A stretch of 64,000 nucleotides of DNA, from positions 15,022,001 to 15,086,000 of the forward strand of contig NC_092312.1 of assembly GCF_036785885.1 (NCBI RefSeq), read 5' to 3'. The stretch comes from Coffea arabica (lineage: Eukaryota > Streptophyta > Magnoliopsida > Gentianales > Rubiaceae). Position 1 is the stretch's first letter; each line of letters opens with the position of its first letter. This document shows positions 1 to 11,904 of this stretch, piece after piece. A program made the translations under genes and the position numbers. The notes beneath the pieces were generated by a model. The model was not told the DNA's origin and made no database searches. It saw nothing but the letters and a program-made list of their open reading frames with translations.

Positions 1-1040
1 TGTTCCCTTTGACAAAAACTGATATTCGGTAGTATTTGCAAAGAGGCAAAGGAAGTAAAATTGACGAGTCAATGAATGAAGAGGATAAGAAAGCCCTTGA
101 CGAAGAGGTAGAGTACACACTTTTCGTAGTTGCCCGGTAAAAATTCATCAATCATTATCTGTGTAACTAGTTTGAAAAATGCCATAACAAACTTTTGATT
201 GCTTGTGGCATTGTGAATACACTCGTAACATATTTTGATAGCAACAAAACTTGCAAAATGTTTGAAGGCACTTAAAATAGTAGAAGAACTCTTGATCACT
301 AACAAAGTTGGACTTGGGACAAAAACAATTTGTTCAGTCTGATTATTATATCCGTTACTCTTTTTTCTGTCCTATTAAAGGTATTATATTTTTTATTTGG
401 AAATATTTCATAACATTTGTAATGTTACAAAATTCAAAACTATCTTTACTCTCTATTTTCAATATTGTCCCTACTTTTATTCATATGTATCTTACATTGA
501 AATTTAAAATTTGAAATTTAGGAGACAAAATTAGAAAAAAAAGTACAAATATCATAATTAAAATATTATTTTAAAAAAGTTGGATTCTCAAAAACGATCA
601 AAAATATGAGATGAAAGGAATATAACATTAGCGGTACAATTATGTTATATTATTTTACTGAAATTATACAAAGCATTTTATTATGTATACTACTTTTTGT
701 ACAAATACAATTGTATAATGTGACATGCAGCACATCAAATAATGGAATAAATATAGCAACTGGGCATGCACTTGTCCCAAATTCCCAAAAAAACTTATGA
801 ACGAATTTTTTAGATAAGGTCCATAAGGATGTCTATTATTGACAGCATGTTTCTGTCATAGACGCCATGCATGATTACTGCTTGATATAAGTCTAAACTT
901 AAAGTAGAACGAAAACGATGGCCGCCCTCATCCGCACGCATGATTACAGCTCTTCCTTTCTCACGCAAAGTTCAAATAAGTAACTTATCATCACTCATAA
1001 TTTGTTAGCCTTTTAAATATCCGTGCAATCAATTGGTTGA
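1..1040. other. Upstream region of the receptor kinase gene, no gene seen
   Basis: AT-rich sequence with only short ORFs that match no family I recognise. The first 300 bases have a minus-strand reading of about 78 codons with no recognisable domain. A TATA-like stretch (TTTTAAATAT, about 1011-1020) precedes the receptor kinase start, but the transcription start cannot be fixed from sequence. Confidence 0.4.
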
Positions 1041-1109
1041 ATGTCCCTAGTATATATCTCTAGGCAAACATCTATTGGAAGCCTGTGCCATTTTCCACCA
1101 AGTAAAATC

Positions 1110-4100
1110 ATGGGAAACAGATGTTTCTTCTTTGCTGCTCTGTTCATGGCAAACTCCGTAACACTTATTCTAGCTACTACTCCAGCTCATAACCTCAGTA
1201 CCGATGTATCTGCTCTTCTTGGCTTCAAAACCTTGATATCTTCCGACCCTTTTGGAGTCTTGGCCAGTTGGAATTCAAATAACTCTGTCTGCAATTGGTT
1301 TGGAGTCGCTTGTAATCATGTCAATAACCAGAGAGTCACCGTCTTGAATCTTTCTGACTCCAGCATTGGAGGATCTATAGGTCCCCAGTTGGGAGACCTC
1401 TCATTCTTGACTTCGTTAGATCTCAGCTACAACAACTTTACTGGATTCATCCCAACTGAATTGGCTAACTTGCATGCTCTAGAGGAGCTGAATTTGGGAT
1501 ACAACAATATATCTGGAAAGATCCCATCATGGCTTGGAGCCTTGCCAGGACTCCAGCTTCTACTTCTCAACAACAATAGTTTCGCAGGTGTGATCCCAGT
1601 TTCTTTGAGCAATATCTCAAAGTTGGAGACATTAAATCTGGAGTATAATCTTTTGGAGGGAAATATTCCACAAGGGATTGGTAATCTTTCGAATTTGAGG
1701 ACATTAACACTAGGACATAACCTTCTTACTGGATCCTTACCTTCTAGCCTTTTCAACATGTCTTTCTTGGAAGAAGTTGATCTCTCTGGTAATAGTTTAT
1801 CAGGCCATCTCCCATCGGATATCTGCAATGGTAACTCCAAACTCAAAGGGCTTCAACTGTCATCAAATTCTATTGAAGGTACAATTCCAGCATTCATATA
1901 CAGGTGCAGGAACCTTGAGCTCTTATCACTGTCCTACAATCAATTTGATGGAAGCATACCTCGAACGCTTGGATACTTGACCAAGCTCAAGGATTTACAT
2001 CTTGGGGGAAACAATTTTAGAGGTATGGACTCAATCTGCTTATAGTTTAATTGTATAATTATCCATAATAGGAAATATGCCTCCTTTGGTTTTCACTAAA
2101 GGGGAAAGTAAAAAGTGGATAGCTTTTCGGCTGTTTTGAGTCTTACCCAATTCCTTCAAAAAAAAAAAAAAAAAAAAGAAGTCTTACCCAATTCATTTGC
2201 ATCATATCATATGTTTGACTTCATTTTCCAGTTCGGGCCAAGTATCTTTTCTAAAGTCTTAAAGTTACCAATAGCATCCTTTTTTAAGTTTTGTATTCTG
2301 CTGCCTTTATCCCCAACTGACTCGATTAAGAAAGGGGACAGATTACTTAAAATAGCTATGGTCAAATATGTCTCATTAAAAAAAAGGAAGACCATCAAAT
2401 GGTCCGTAACATTTCCTTTTTCCCTTTTCAATTTTTTTAATAATATACTATTAATAAATTTAAAGCATTACCTTCCCATACTTATAGTCGCTCATTATGA
2501 GTACCACTTTAGCGAAATTTTAATACAAATAAAACATATAAATATACATCATGCTACTGTTTTTTTTATTAATTTTTAAAAAGGGATCAATAGTGGGATC
2601 AACGCAAACACAAATTAATTTAATTAGTAAGGACGAACTACTTTCTCATAAAAAATTTGTGTATTCAAATTCTACTGTTGATATAATAGATATGTTAATG
2701 AATTATGGACAATCTGCCGTATAGTAGTGATCGAAATTGAACCCACCCAATCTTTACTTTACCCAAGAAAAAAAAGACCCTAATATGAAGAGTATACCTA
2801 CACTGTGATAGTGATTGAAACTAAACCTACCCAAACTTTACTTTATCAAAAAAAAAAAATCTTATTAACAATTTATGATCTCAAAGGCATGTCCTACCTT
2901 TAAAAAAATCAGTCTCAAGGGCTTGCTATGTCCCGTGGTAGTAATTAGAACTAAATCCACCCAAACTTTAACTTATCCCAAAAAAAATCCTGTTACTGAC
3001 TTATCATTTGTGGGGATACCAAATAAAAAAAATAGAAAAAAATGGGACGCACACGAGACCCAATTGTTAGAGATAAAGTGCCTTGCCAACTTGTCTATAC
3101 TTCGTTGTCACCATCATGCTGCTTCTATAACTAGGTTCATTTTCTTGATTTACTACATTTTATCAACATATACAATTTGTATACATGCTGTATTGAGGCT
3201 CAATCACTAGTTGTCAATTATGCTATGTTAGACATTTTGATATTGGTGGGTACCTAATAATGTTACCATTGTATGTTGTCGAGCAAATTCATATTGACTC
3301 TTGAAATATAACTTTTCAAATAGAAACATCTCTTTTCTGTTGCAATGTAGGTGGAATTCCATTGGAGATTGGAAATCTCACGCATTTGGAGCAACTGGAC
3401 ATGCAAAGTAGCTCACTAACTGGAAGAATACCATCATCTATCTTCAATATATCCTCACTGAGAATGATTGATTTTTCTAACAACAGCCTCTCAGGAAGCT
3501 TTCCTGTAGACATGTCTTACAATCTTCCCGCACTTGAGGAGCTATATCTTTTTACCAATCACTTCAATGGCTCAATTCCATCCTTCATATGGGAATCCAA
3601 GAATCTTGTGATGGTCAGATTGTCAGAAAACAACTTCACAGGAGGCATATCGAGAAGGGTTGGGAACCTAACTTCACTAAAAGGACTTGATCTAGATGAC
3701 AACAAGCTGACAGGTACGGAATTTCTGTGACCAATGCTTGATTTGGAATTTCTGTGACCAACTCCTCCCATCTGGTCAATGCTTGATTTGGATTTCAATT
3801 TTCCTCTGTATGTGTATAGTGCTTGAGATATGTATAGCAGAGAATATCGAATTGCATACCCTGTCTTTCAATTTATAGTACACGTGCTCGTGCGCATACA
3901 TTGCATGACATTAAGTGTATACTAATCCAGAAAGAGTAATTATGTTAGAGCTCTATCCACGCAGAGTGCAAAACCTTTAAGCAGTAGTGAAAGTTCATGA
4001 TCATGATTGGTCAGAGCAATCTATTTCAAGTACTTTATAAGTATCCTGGCGTAGTACTTGCATCAGTATGTAAAGCCTAAAAATCTTACTCAGCCTTGAC

Positions 4101-6809
4101 TTAACCTGCCACCTTGATTATCTAAAACCTTTGTCACTGGTGTGCATAGAGAAATAATACTTGAAATTGTACATTTATATGCTAGTCCTAGAACTTCAGA
4201 ACAAATCATAGAACTTGTAGCTGGTACATACTTTTTTTCTATAAGCATTTTGTATCGAGACATCTTCAAACGTCCAACCGCTTAAAGCATATTTTTTTTC
4301 CAAGCTAAGCACTTTTGTCTATCTTCAGATTTCAAAAACTAATGCAAGCAGTCATTTGGAACAGGTGAAATACCTGTTGAGATAGGTAACAATGCCATTC
4401 TCCAACGACTTGCACTAGGTTACAATAATCTTTCAGGTCACGTCCAACCTGGATTCTTCAACATGTCGTCATTGACATTGTTGGTCCTGGACAATAACCA
4501 CTTCTCTGGTCCTCTGCCTACAAGCATGTGGACAACACTTCCAAATATTGAGCGAATTTATCTATCTACGAATAAATTCACAGGGATGCTCCCAAGTTCT
4601 ATATCCAATGTTACTAAGCTTACCTTGCTAGCCATGATTGAAAACTCTTTGACTGGCCCAATACCAAACACAGTAGGTGACTTGAAATTCTTGAGGAGAC
4701 TTTATCTTGGAGGGAATAACTTCACCAGAGAATCTTCGACTGAAGAATTGACTTTCATATCTGCTTTAACAAAGTGCAGAGAGTTCGAAGCTGCGGAATT
4801 ATCACTGAATCAATTCAATGGTTTCCTGCCAAGTTCAATTGGGAACTTTTCCGCATCTCTTCAATCGTTCAATTGCTTTTTATGCAAAATTAAGGGACCT
4901 ATTCCAAGTGAAATTGGAAATTTGAGTAGCTTGCAGTCCATAAATTTAGATAGCAATGAGTTTACAGGAGTTATCCCATCAACACTCGGCAAATTAAGTC
5001 GAGTTGATCGCATATATCTTGAGTACAATAAACTGCAAGGAAACATCCCACCTGGGCTTTGCCAACTGAAGAATCTTGGTGATTTATATCTTCACAACAA
5101 CATGCTCCAAGGTCCAATACCACATTGCCTGGGTGAAATCAAGTCCTTGAGACGAGTCTTTTTGCACTCCAACAATTTGACCTCAACCATTCCAATGACT
5201 TTTTGGGAACTTAAAGATCTCTTGGGTCTAAATCTGTCCTCAAACTTTTTGACAGGTCACCTACCAGCAGAGGTTCAGAACTTGAGGGCCATTATACAAT
5301 TAGACTTATCATGGAATGAACTTTCAGGTGATATTCCAAGTACTCTTAGCAGTGCTCAATCACTTGTTTATCTGTCATTGGCACAAAATAGATTTCAAGG
5401 AGATATTCCTGAGCCTCTTGGAAGCATAATGAGCTTGGAACATTTGGATCTATCTCATAATAATCTTTCTGGAAGGATACCAAAGTCATTCGAGAAGCTT
5501 ATATACCTAAACTTTTTGAATGTGTCTTTGAATAGATTAGAAGGAGAAATTCCAAATGGTGGACCTTTTGTCAACTTCACTGATCAATCATTTCTGCAAA
5601 ACTCTGCGCTGTGTGGTTCAGATCGTTTACATTTCTCACCTTGCAAAACAGAAACACATTCCAAATCAAGGTCAAAAACCGTTCTAAGGTACATTTTGCC
5701 TCCTATTGTATTTGGTATCCTAATTGTAGCTGTGATCGTATACTTGTGGGCGAGTAAACAAAGACAAAGTGTAGGCTTACCACAGACTGATTTCTCACTG
5801 CCTCATACTTGGAGAAAATTTTCCTACCTGGAACTTCTGAAAGCAACAGATTCTTTTAGCACAAAAAATCTACTTGGGACCGGAAGTTATGGTTCTGTAT
5901 ATAGAGGTACACTTGCTGATGGTTCCAATATTGCAGTTAAAGTTTTCCACTTGCAATCAGAAGGAGCAATCAGGACCTTTGATTCTGAATGTGAAGTATT
6001 AGCAAGTGTACGACATCGAAACATTATTAGAATCCTCAGTTGTTGTAGTAATGAGGATATCAATGCCTTGGTGCTGGAGTATATGCCAAAGGGGAGCCTC
6101 GAGAGTTGGTTATATGCAGGCAATTACTTTCTAAACTTTCTACAGAGAACGCATATTGCAATTGACGTTGCATCAGCTCTAGAATATCTTCATCATGATC
6201 ACATGCCACCTATTGTTCATTGTGATTTAAAGCCTAGCAACATCTTGATCGGCCAAGATATGACAGCATGCATCTGCGACTTCAGCATTGCCAAACTTTT
6301 TGGTGAAAGGGAAGTTTTGGTGCAAACCAAGACCTTAGCAACAATTGGTTACATGGCACCAGGTAAGCTTTGTTTCAATAAATTTACCTTGACTACTTTT
6401 CGTTTGCACTTAAGAAACAATATTATTCGGAAATATTGATTTGATGAATGTTCATGCTATTATAGAGTATGGAACAGAGGGTATAGTATCTCCAAGTGGT
6501 GATGTCTACAGTTTTGGTATAATCTTGCTTGAAATGTTCACATTGAAGAAACCAACTGATGATACTTTTGGGGAAGAATTGAACTTGAAGCAGTGGGTTA
6601 TGGAATCACTACGGGAAAGTTCCATAATGGATGTTGTTGACAGCAATTTAATTGGACAAGACGATGTTCAACTACAAGGAAAGAAAGAATGTGTGGAAGA
6701 TATCTTTCATCTTGGGCTAGATTGTTTAGCTGATTCACCACATGGGAGGATCAACATGAAGGACATTGTGCTTAGGCTCAAAAAGATCAAAGCAAAATTA
6801 CTTAAATGA
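1110..6809 (+). CDS. LRR receptor-like kinase, subfamily XII (EFR/FLS2/Xa21-like)
   Basis: Predicted plasma-membrane pattern-recognition-type receptor kinase of about 1205 residues. Exons by GT-AG junctions and frame: 1110-2022, 3351-3713, 4365-6362, 6466-6809. A signal peptide is followed by an N-terminal cap with a CNWFGV motif, about 31 LRRs of roughly 24 residues, a single membrane span near residues 868-888 (VFGILIVAVIVYLWA), and a kinase domain from about residue 917. The glycine loop GTGSYGSVYRG and the VAIK lysine (AVKVF, about K951) are intact. The catalytic loop reads HCDLKPSN, so it is a non-RD kinase, typical of innate-immunity receptors. The metal-binding DFG is DFS (CDFSIAKLF, about 1064-1066), which is unusual. 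The APE motif is split across the last intron (MAP|E). An in-frame ATG at 1041 would add 23 residues; 1110 is preferred because it starts directly at the signal peptide. The ligand is unknown. Confidence 0.9.
2721..2990 (+). repeat. Three diverged copies of a ~55-bp A-tailed repeat in receptor-kinase intron 1
   Basis: Copies at about 2721-2775, 2805-2859 and 2934-2987 share the pattern GTRRTWRTYRRAAYTRAAYCYACCCAA, then TTTACTTTAYC and a run of A. All lie in the same orientation in the 1328-bp first intron of the receptor kinase gene. A related stretch occurs far away at about 59091-59140. The A-rich ends suggest short retroposon 3' ends, but the family is not identified. Confidence 0.55.
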
Positions 6810-7148
6810 AGTAGTCTGATGAGTTGCAACAAAACCCGTTTTTTGACAGAAAATTTCCTTCCTTTTAGGAATGGTCCTTTTATAATTTGGCTGAAGCATT
6901 TCCTGACTTTTTGAAGAAAGTATACTGCTGTAATTAGCAGTTTTGGAGTTTTTCGAGAAGAGATGAGATAACTGATTTTAGAGAATAAAGGCTGTTTTTA
7001 TTGTATTCATTTCTTCTTACACAAATTTTCCTCCCGGATTCGTTGGTTAGAAATGGCTGCTTTCAAATGCACTTTTAAAATGGTACTTCGTACTTCCTAC
7101 GCTCTCTACTATGCGTGTCAGAAAGATACAATAAACACAAGGGTTCAT

Positions 7149-7184
7149 CCCCCCCCCCCCCCCCCCCCCCCCCCCCAAAAAAAA
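7149..7184. repeat. Poly-C tract (28 C) followed by 8 A
   Basis: An uninterrupted run of 28 C from 7149 to 7176 followed by 8 A, about 340 bases past the receptor kinase stop. Such runs form G-quadruplex or i-motif structures and are hard to sequence, so the true length is uncertain. No coding meaning is likely. Confidence 0.9.
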
Positions 7185-7623
7185 GACTCCTTCCTCCTCC
7201 TGTACTGTTAGGGCCAACATTAAGTATTACCGCTATGGTTTTAGACTTCTTAATTCGATTCGCATTCCTCTACCTACTTCTAGTATTATTTGCATCTCAC
7301 CTTAGTGTTCAAGAACTAGTTTTTAAGTAAAACATTGATAATTTCTTTAATGGCTATATCACTAGTCCATATACTAAGTGTTCAAGTTCAATACATATTA
7401 ATGGCCTTACCTCGAATAAGAGATTAGCATAATTTAAATTTGAAAATTTAACATTGAAAAAGTGTTTCGTTTAGAATACAGAAGCCAAAATTTCACCAAG
7501 TAGTCAAGTTAAAATAGATTAGGATAAATTATCTTTTACATCCCGTAATTTTGTAATTTACCACATAACCCCCCCTTTAAAGTTTAAAATCTTATATATA
7601 ACCCTCTCATAATTTGGGTTGTC

Positions 7624-8120
7624 AGCATTAGTTTTTTTCGTTAAAAGTAACGGTCAATAGTAAAAAGTTTAAATCAAATTGGTAAATTGATAAATTCACC
7701 CTTTTACTACCTTTTTTCTTTTTTCCTTTTCTTTCTCTCTTTCTTTTTAGGAAGAGAAATGATGATTTTAAAAACCTATATTTTGGCCAACAAAATTTTC
7801 TCCAAATACAAAAGAGATGGAAGGAAAATAAAAAATAGTAGGAAATAAAAAAGATTGAAGGGGAATATGAAATAAATAAATTAAGAAATAAAAAATATCA
7901 AATCTTTTTTTACAACAAATATCATTATAGGTTTTTAAACCAAATATTTAATGGCATTTCTTAGTTCTTATTTATCTATTTTTATTTTCATTTCTTCTTT
8001 TTTATGATTGGAGGGAAAAAAAAGAAATAATGAAAGGGTAAATTTATCAATTTATTGGTTTGATTGTGATTTTTTTAGTATTAACTGTTAGTTTTAGCGA
8101 AAAAACTAATGGTAATACAT
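7624..8120. mobile_element. MITE-like element with ~90-bp inverted repeats
   Basis: The left arm at about 7624-7710 (AGCATTAG, then TTTTTTTCG and TAAATTGATAAATT) is the inverse of the right arm at about 8031-8120 (AATTTATCAATTTATTGG, then CGAAAAAACTAATG). The interior has a second, weaker inverted pair around ATTTTAAAAACCTATA (about 7765) and TATAGGTTTTTAAA (about 7926), so most of it could fold into one hairpin. The sequence before the left arm (about 7515-7623) resembles an outer terminal part with no partner on the right, so the right end may be truncated. No target duplication was identified. Superfamily uncertain. Confidence 0.6.
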
Positions 8121-8923
8121 TAGCCAAACAAACCACGAGCACTTCGGATCCTCGGCCTCACAACCAAGCCCCAACCGGGCATTACGAATATTAGTCTGTC
8201 ATGTTGCTAAAGTCACGTGCACCTTCAACTTCTATACCCGATTCCCCTAAAACTCCAATCCGGCTTTAGCTCGTATTCCTTTGTATAATCAAGAAAAGCC
8301 AGAACAAATAACAATTAAAGGATTCTAGAACTAACTCTCATCATCATCTTCTTCAATGTTTTGGTTCCTTGATTTCATATTGTTCATCTCTCTCTACCAA
8401 ATGGGTAAATTTCAGATTTTTTTGTTGCAGGTTCTTTTGATGTAACTAATTATTAGAAATATCTAAATAACATAATTTGTCTTTTCCTTTCAATTTTGCA
8501 TGTATTTGGAGGGTCAAAATTTCGCTCTCGTAGGGAGGGTTTATAAGCTTATTCACATAGAGTACGAACCTAATTGACTTGTTTTCATCCCAAAAGTTTA
8601 TGATAAGAATTTATGGAGCTCTAATTTAGCAAGAAATGAATCCAAGATTTGAATATTTATAAAATGGAAAATTGAAAGGAAAATGTGCAAAGAACATTAA
8701 TGTGTTTGCACATCTTTAACACAATTAATGATTTTCACTAATTATTATTCAAAAATGAATATCATTTGTAACTGAGATATTTTTGCTCTTAAAACTTAGA
8801 TATACCCAACGAATAACTATCAACTAGATATCCATGAAAGCTACCGCCTAACCAACTAATTGACACAAAAGCATTTGTAAATAAGTTATTTTAATATTAT
8901 TTACCAAATGCATATTATACACA

Positions 8924-8926
<3 letters not shown>
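8121..8926. other. Intergenic, no gene recognised
   Basis: AT-rich sequence. The stretch 8130-8400 is less AT-rich and ends in a TCATCATCATCTTCTTC run, which looks like an old 5' untranslated leader, perhaps linked to the pseudogene at 8997. No open frame of note. Confidence 0.35.

Positions 8927-8976
<50 letters not shown>
8927..8976. repeat. (TA)n microsatellite
   Basis: About 25 TA units directly before the decayed coding block at 8997. It is long enough to be polymorphic and may mark an insertion or recombination boundary. Confidence 0.9.
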
Positions 8977-8979
<3 letters not shown>

Positions 8980-8996
8980 AAGGCGCGAGTGTTTCG

Positions 8997-9418
8997 GAAA
9001 CCATCTCGGTGACTCCAGCGAAGGCGTCGCAGGCACCAGCACCTGTGCCAACAGCTAAACCTGGAAAAGCGTACAATCAGAATGCCGTCCTTCCTCCATA
9101 GGCCATGTCTCCGCAGTATTTATTTTGGCCTATAACACTTTGAAGAATCAAGATAAGCATGCTCCTGAAGCTGTCAAGGACTTCGCTCAAGGAAAATTAC
9201 CACATCAACACTACCCGCCAGCCAAGTCAACCGCTGCTGTCATTAGCAGCACTGATATCAACAATCACCACCAACACCACAATCTCTATTACCAGTCACA
9301 AGCAAAAGCCGTCCAGTTAAATAGTCAAATTGGGCTTGATGCAAAATTGCTACATGCACAATCTCCATTTGGTGCAGTTGGCAGTACTGCAGCTGTTGCT
9401 GCACAGAGAATGGGCTGA
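8997..9418 (+). pseudogene. Fragment of an unrecognised host gene, His/Gln/Ala-rich C-terminal part
   Basis: From 9125 to the stop at 9416-9418 one frame reads a protein-like sequence of about 97 residues with GKLPHQHYPPAKS, a His-rich stretch and a C-terminus SPFGAVGSTAAVAAQRMG. Just upstream (about 9009-9100) a different frame reads a plausible linker (ASQAPAPVPTAKPGK) that runs into a TAG where CAG (Gln) would fit. A frame change near 9120 separates the two blocks. Codon-like composition and the lack of introns suggest the end of a larger nuclear-type protein gene, either a retroposed or a duplicated copy. I do not recognise the parent family. No start codon or upstream exons are evident. 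Confidence 0.5.
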
Positions 9419-10225
9419 ATTGGGTTCTTTGCTGTCTGGCTGGATTAGGGGTGCAGTGAACTATAAAATTCAGGGTACCCTGAGACTTGAGAGATGATTA
9501 CTTGGTCGATCATTCATGTTTTGTCATCTCTCTCCCTGTCATTAGGACCTCTTTTTTTTTTTTTTTCCCATTCAAATTTAACAATTGAGCACAATCAAAG
9601 GGTTCAAATGATCACAAGAAGGCTTGGGAAAATCGAACTCACAAAGAGTTGGTGGCTGATAATGGATACTTGATGACTTTTGGTTGACGAAAAAACTTTC
9701 AATACCAGAAACCATTGATTTAGGATTAGAAAATGGGGGTTTTTTCTTTTGTGATTCTATGATCTATTTTTAGCCGAAATTTTATCATGTTTTTGATGCT
9801 TCATAGCCCTTTTCAATTCACTGATTTAGTCAATATATGTACCTGAAATTGATCAGTTGAAGAAGAATTTCCTTAAGGTTATGAATAGGGCTTGGTTTTC
9901 TTCTCTTTTTATGTGTCATGTGGTCCTTTTTGGTCCCTTGATTCTATATGGTTGCTTCTGAAAATTGTGACATGTGATTCTAATAGCATGGTTTATTGGA
10001 TAAAGAATTGTCTTGTACTGAGTGTAAACAAAGTTTTACAGGAAAGTTTTTTAATGATTCATTTTGCACATGTTCTACTTATGTTGGATACTTTTCTATT
10101 CATTCAAGTTGTTATTGTTTTGTGTGAGAGTAGCATAATTATATTGTCTTGATTGAAGATGATCAACCTAAAGTAGTACACCACAGAGGTCAACCTATCA
10201 ATGGCAGGCTCAACAAAAAAAAAAT
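9419..10225. other. Possible 3' untranslated part of the pseudogene, then AT-rich DNA
   Basis: The stretch 9419-9900 reads like 3' untranslated sequence following the pseudogene stop. An 86-codon frame at 9892-10152 is rich in hydrophobic residues but matches nothing I know and is probably chance. Confidence 0.3.
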
Positions 10226-10233
10226 GATCAAAT

Positions 10234-11139
10234 TAGAGGTGGCAAAATGGGCGGGATGGGCGGGATTTGCTTGGGTTTGAGATGGAACCGAGTCATATGG
10301 GTTTGGGCTCAACCTTACCCATATGTGTTTTGGGACTAACTTGGGCAGGATCATTTTGGGATGGGTTTAGATTGATCCCGCCCAATACCCAAATTCATTT
10401 TCTACATATTTTTTTTCCTTTAATTCTTTTTTATTTTTTATATAATTTTAATATTTTTGATTTATTAAATTTCTTTTAGTTTTATTAAATAAACATGCAA
10501 GTGCTTTATACTCAAGATTTCCACCAAAAATTGGATTAACAAATAAAGGAAAAGATAGATATACAGCCATATTCCAACATATATCAAGATGGCCAAGGTC
10601 CTTAGGATGTTGAATATTTATCCTCATCATTGTCCAAGGATGACAGGTCTAAACTAACTGAAATGCTGGAAATTCTTGTGGATAATGACTAGGAAGACTA
10701 CTAGATTATATTCGCTGGTATGACTATAAAAATTGTTAAAGATAATTTTTGAATCTAAGACTCCGTTTGGATTGACTATTTTTTCAAAAAATAAGTTTTT
10801 CAAATACAATGTTACAGTAATATACAATAACTCAAGAAACATCCCATCCATATTAGTATATCAAATATTTCAAAAAAATTTTATAGTAAAAATTTTTCAT
10901 ATACACGGCTACAATAAAATATTTCAAAAACACCTACCAAAAATAGCTAATCCAAACGGAGCCCTTGCCATTTGAGCCCAATGGGTACCGAAGTGTTTCC
11001 CATCCTTTCCCATTCATTAATGGGTATAGTTGGGATGTGTCCCAACTTAAACCCAATACCAAATTATAATACCCATCCCGCCCAAAGTTCCTTTGGGCAT
11101 GGGTAGCCCATTGGGACTTGGGACAAATTGCCAGCTCTA
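10234..11139. mobile_element. hAT-type non-autonomous transposon with 8-bp target duplication
   Basis: The element starts TAGAGGTGGCAA and ends TTGCCAGCTCTA, an imperfect 12-bp terminal inverted repeat. It is flanked by the perfect 8-bp duplication GATCAAAT (10226-10233 and 11140-11147), the hallmark of hAT transposition. Subterminal regions are crowded with GGGCGGGAT/ATCCCGCCC-like repeats in inverted orientation. No transposase frame is visible in its 906 bases, so it depends on a partner. A smaller element lies inside it at about 10758-10964. Confidence 0.9.
10758..10964. mobile_element. MITE nested inside the hAT element
   Basis: Inverted ends CTCCGTTTGGATT (10761 onward) and AATCCAAACGGAG (about 10949-10961) enclose an AT-rich core with repeated ATTTCAAAAA motifs. 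A clean target duplication could not be defined. A related right-hand end occurs at about 26342-26492. Nesting shows that this family moved after the hAT insertion. Confidence 0.7.
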
Positions 11140-11147
11140 GATCAAAT

Positions 11148-11904
11148 AATGGAATGGGCGTAAATTCCCCAATGGCCAGTGGTCCAATAGCAAAAAATCA
11201 ATGCGAAGACTAACAATATCACCGGTTTAAGTATCTTAACTCAATAAAAATGTCTAACCAAAAATCTTCTGCCACCCTAAGGTAGTGTTTGTTTACAAGG
11301 AAAAGTGTGAGAAAATGAAGAGAAATTAATTATATTTTCTTTCATGTATGTAGGATTTGCAAGAAAGTAGGAAAATTTTCACACGCTTTCCTACATTTTA
11401 TGTCAAAATTTGTAAGATTTGAAGCAAAGTAGTTAGTTAAACATGAAAAACTTTGGGAACTGCCAATGACTACCACTAACCTCTCGTTCCCTTTCAATTT
11501 TTTCTTGATACCCAAAGATTTGAAGAAATGATTTTCATTTTCTTTTACAACACTTTCTTGCACTTTCGTTTTCCACGTAGCTTTCCCTCTGTTCAAATAG
11601 AACCCGAAAGAAGAATCATGCCTCCTTTTAACTGTTAAATTTTCCCAAAGTAATTCATCGAAAGTAGACAAAATAAAAAGGAGAAAAGGCTTTATACGTA
11701 ATACAATCTCAGTCAGCCACCTCAATTTCCTCGCATGAAAACGTGGGACCTCAATAACAATCCACGTCCCGCATGAACCGCAAACCCAGTATTACCATCA
11801 CCGCCATACTCTCACTTTAGCTTCACAAAATCAAGAAACACTAGAAACATTTTATTTCTACTGAATAACAAGAAGATTTCTGAGCTTCTAATTTCCATCA
11901 ATAA
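11148..11904. promoter_or_regulatory. Upstream region of the first OBAP gene with two ACGTGG-type sites
   Basis: No gene is seen. Close to the start codon lie AACGTGGG (11740-11747) and CCACGTCC (11762-11769), ACGT cores of the kind bound by ABA-responsive bZIP factors in seed genes. This fits an oil-body protein, but binding is inferred. The part 11280-11720 is AT-rich with an unrecognised long minus-strand frame. Confidence 0.4.

Noticed and set aside
1041-1109. Upstream in-frame ATG for the receptor kinase
   Set aside because: It adds 23 residues in front of a good signal peptide; the ATG at 1110 gives the normal family start.
2115-2579. Open frame of 154 codons in receptor-kinase intron 1
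   Set aside because: Lysine run from a poly-A stretch and no recognisable domain; it lies inside an intron with consensus ends.
8848-9051. Minus-strand frame over the TA microsatellite
   Set aside because: The residues are mostly an Ile-Tyr repeat from (TA)n; no real protein.
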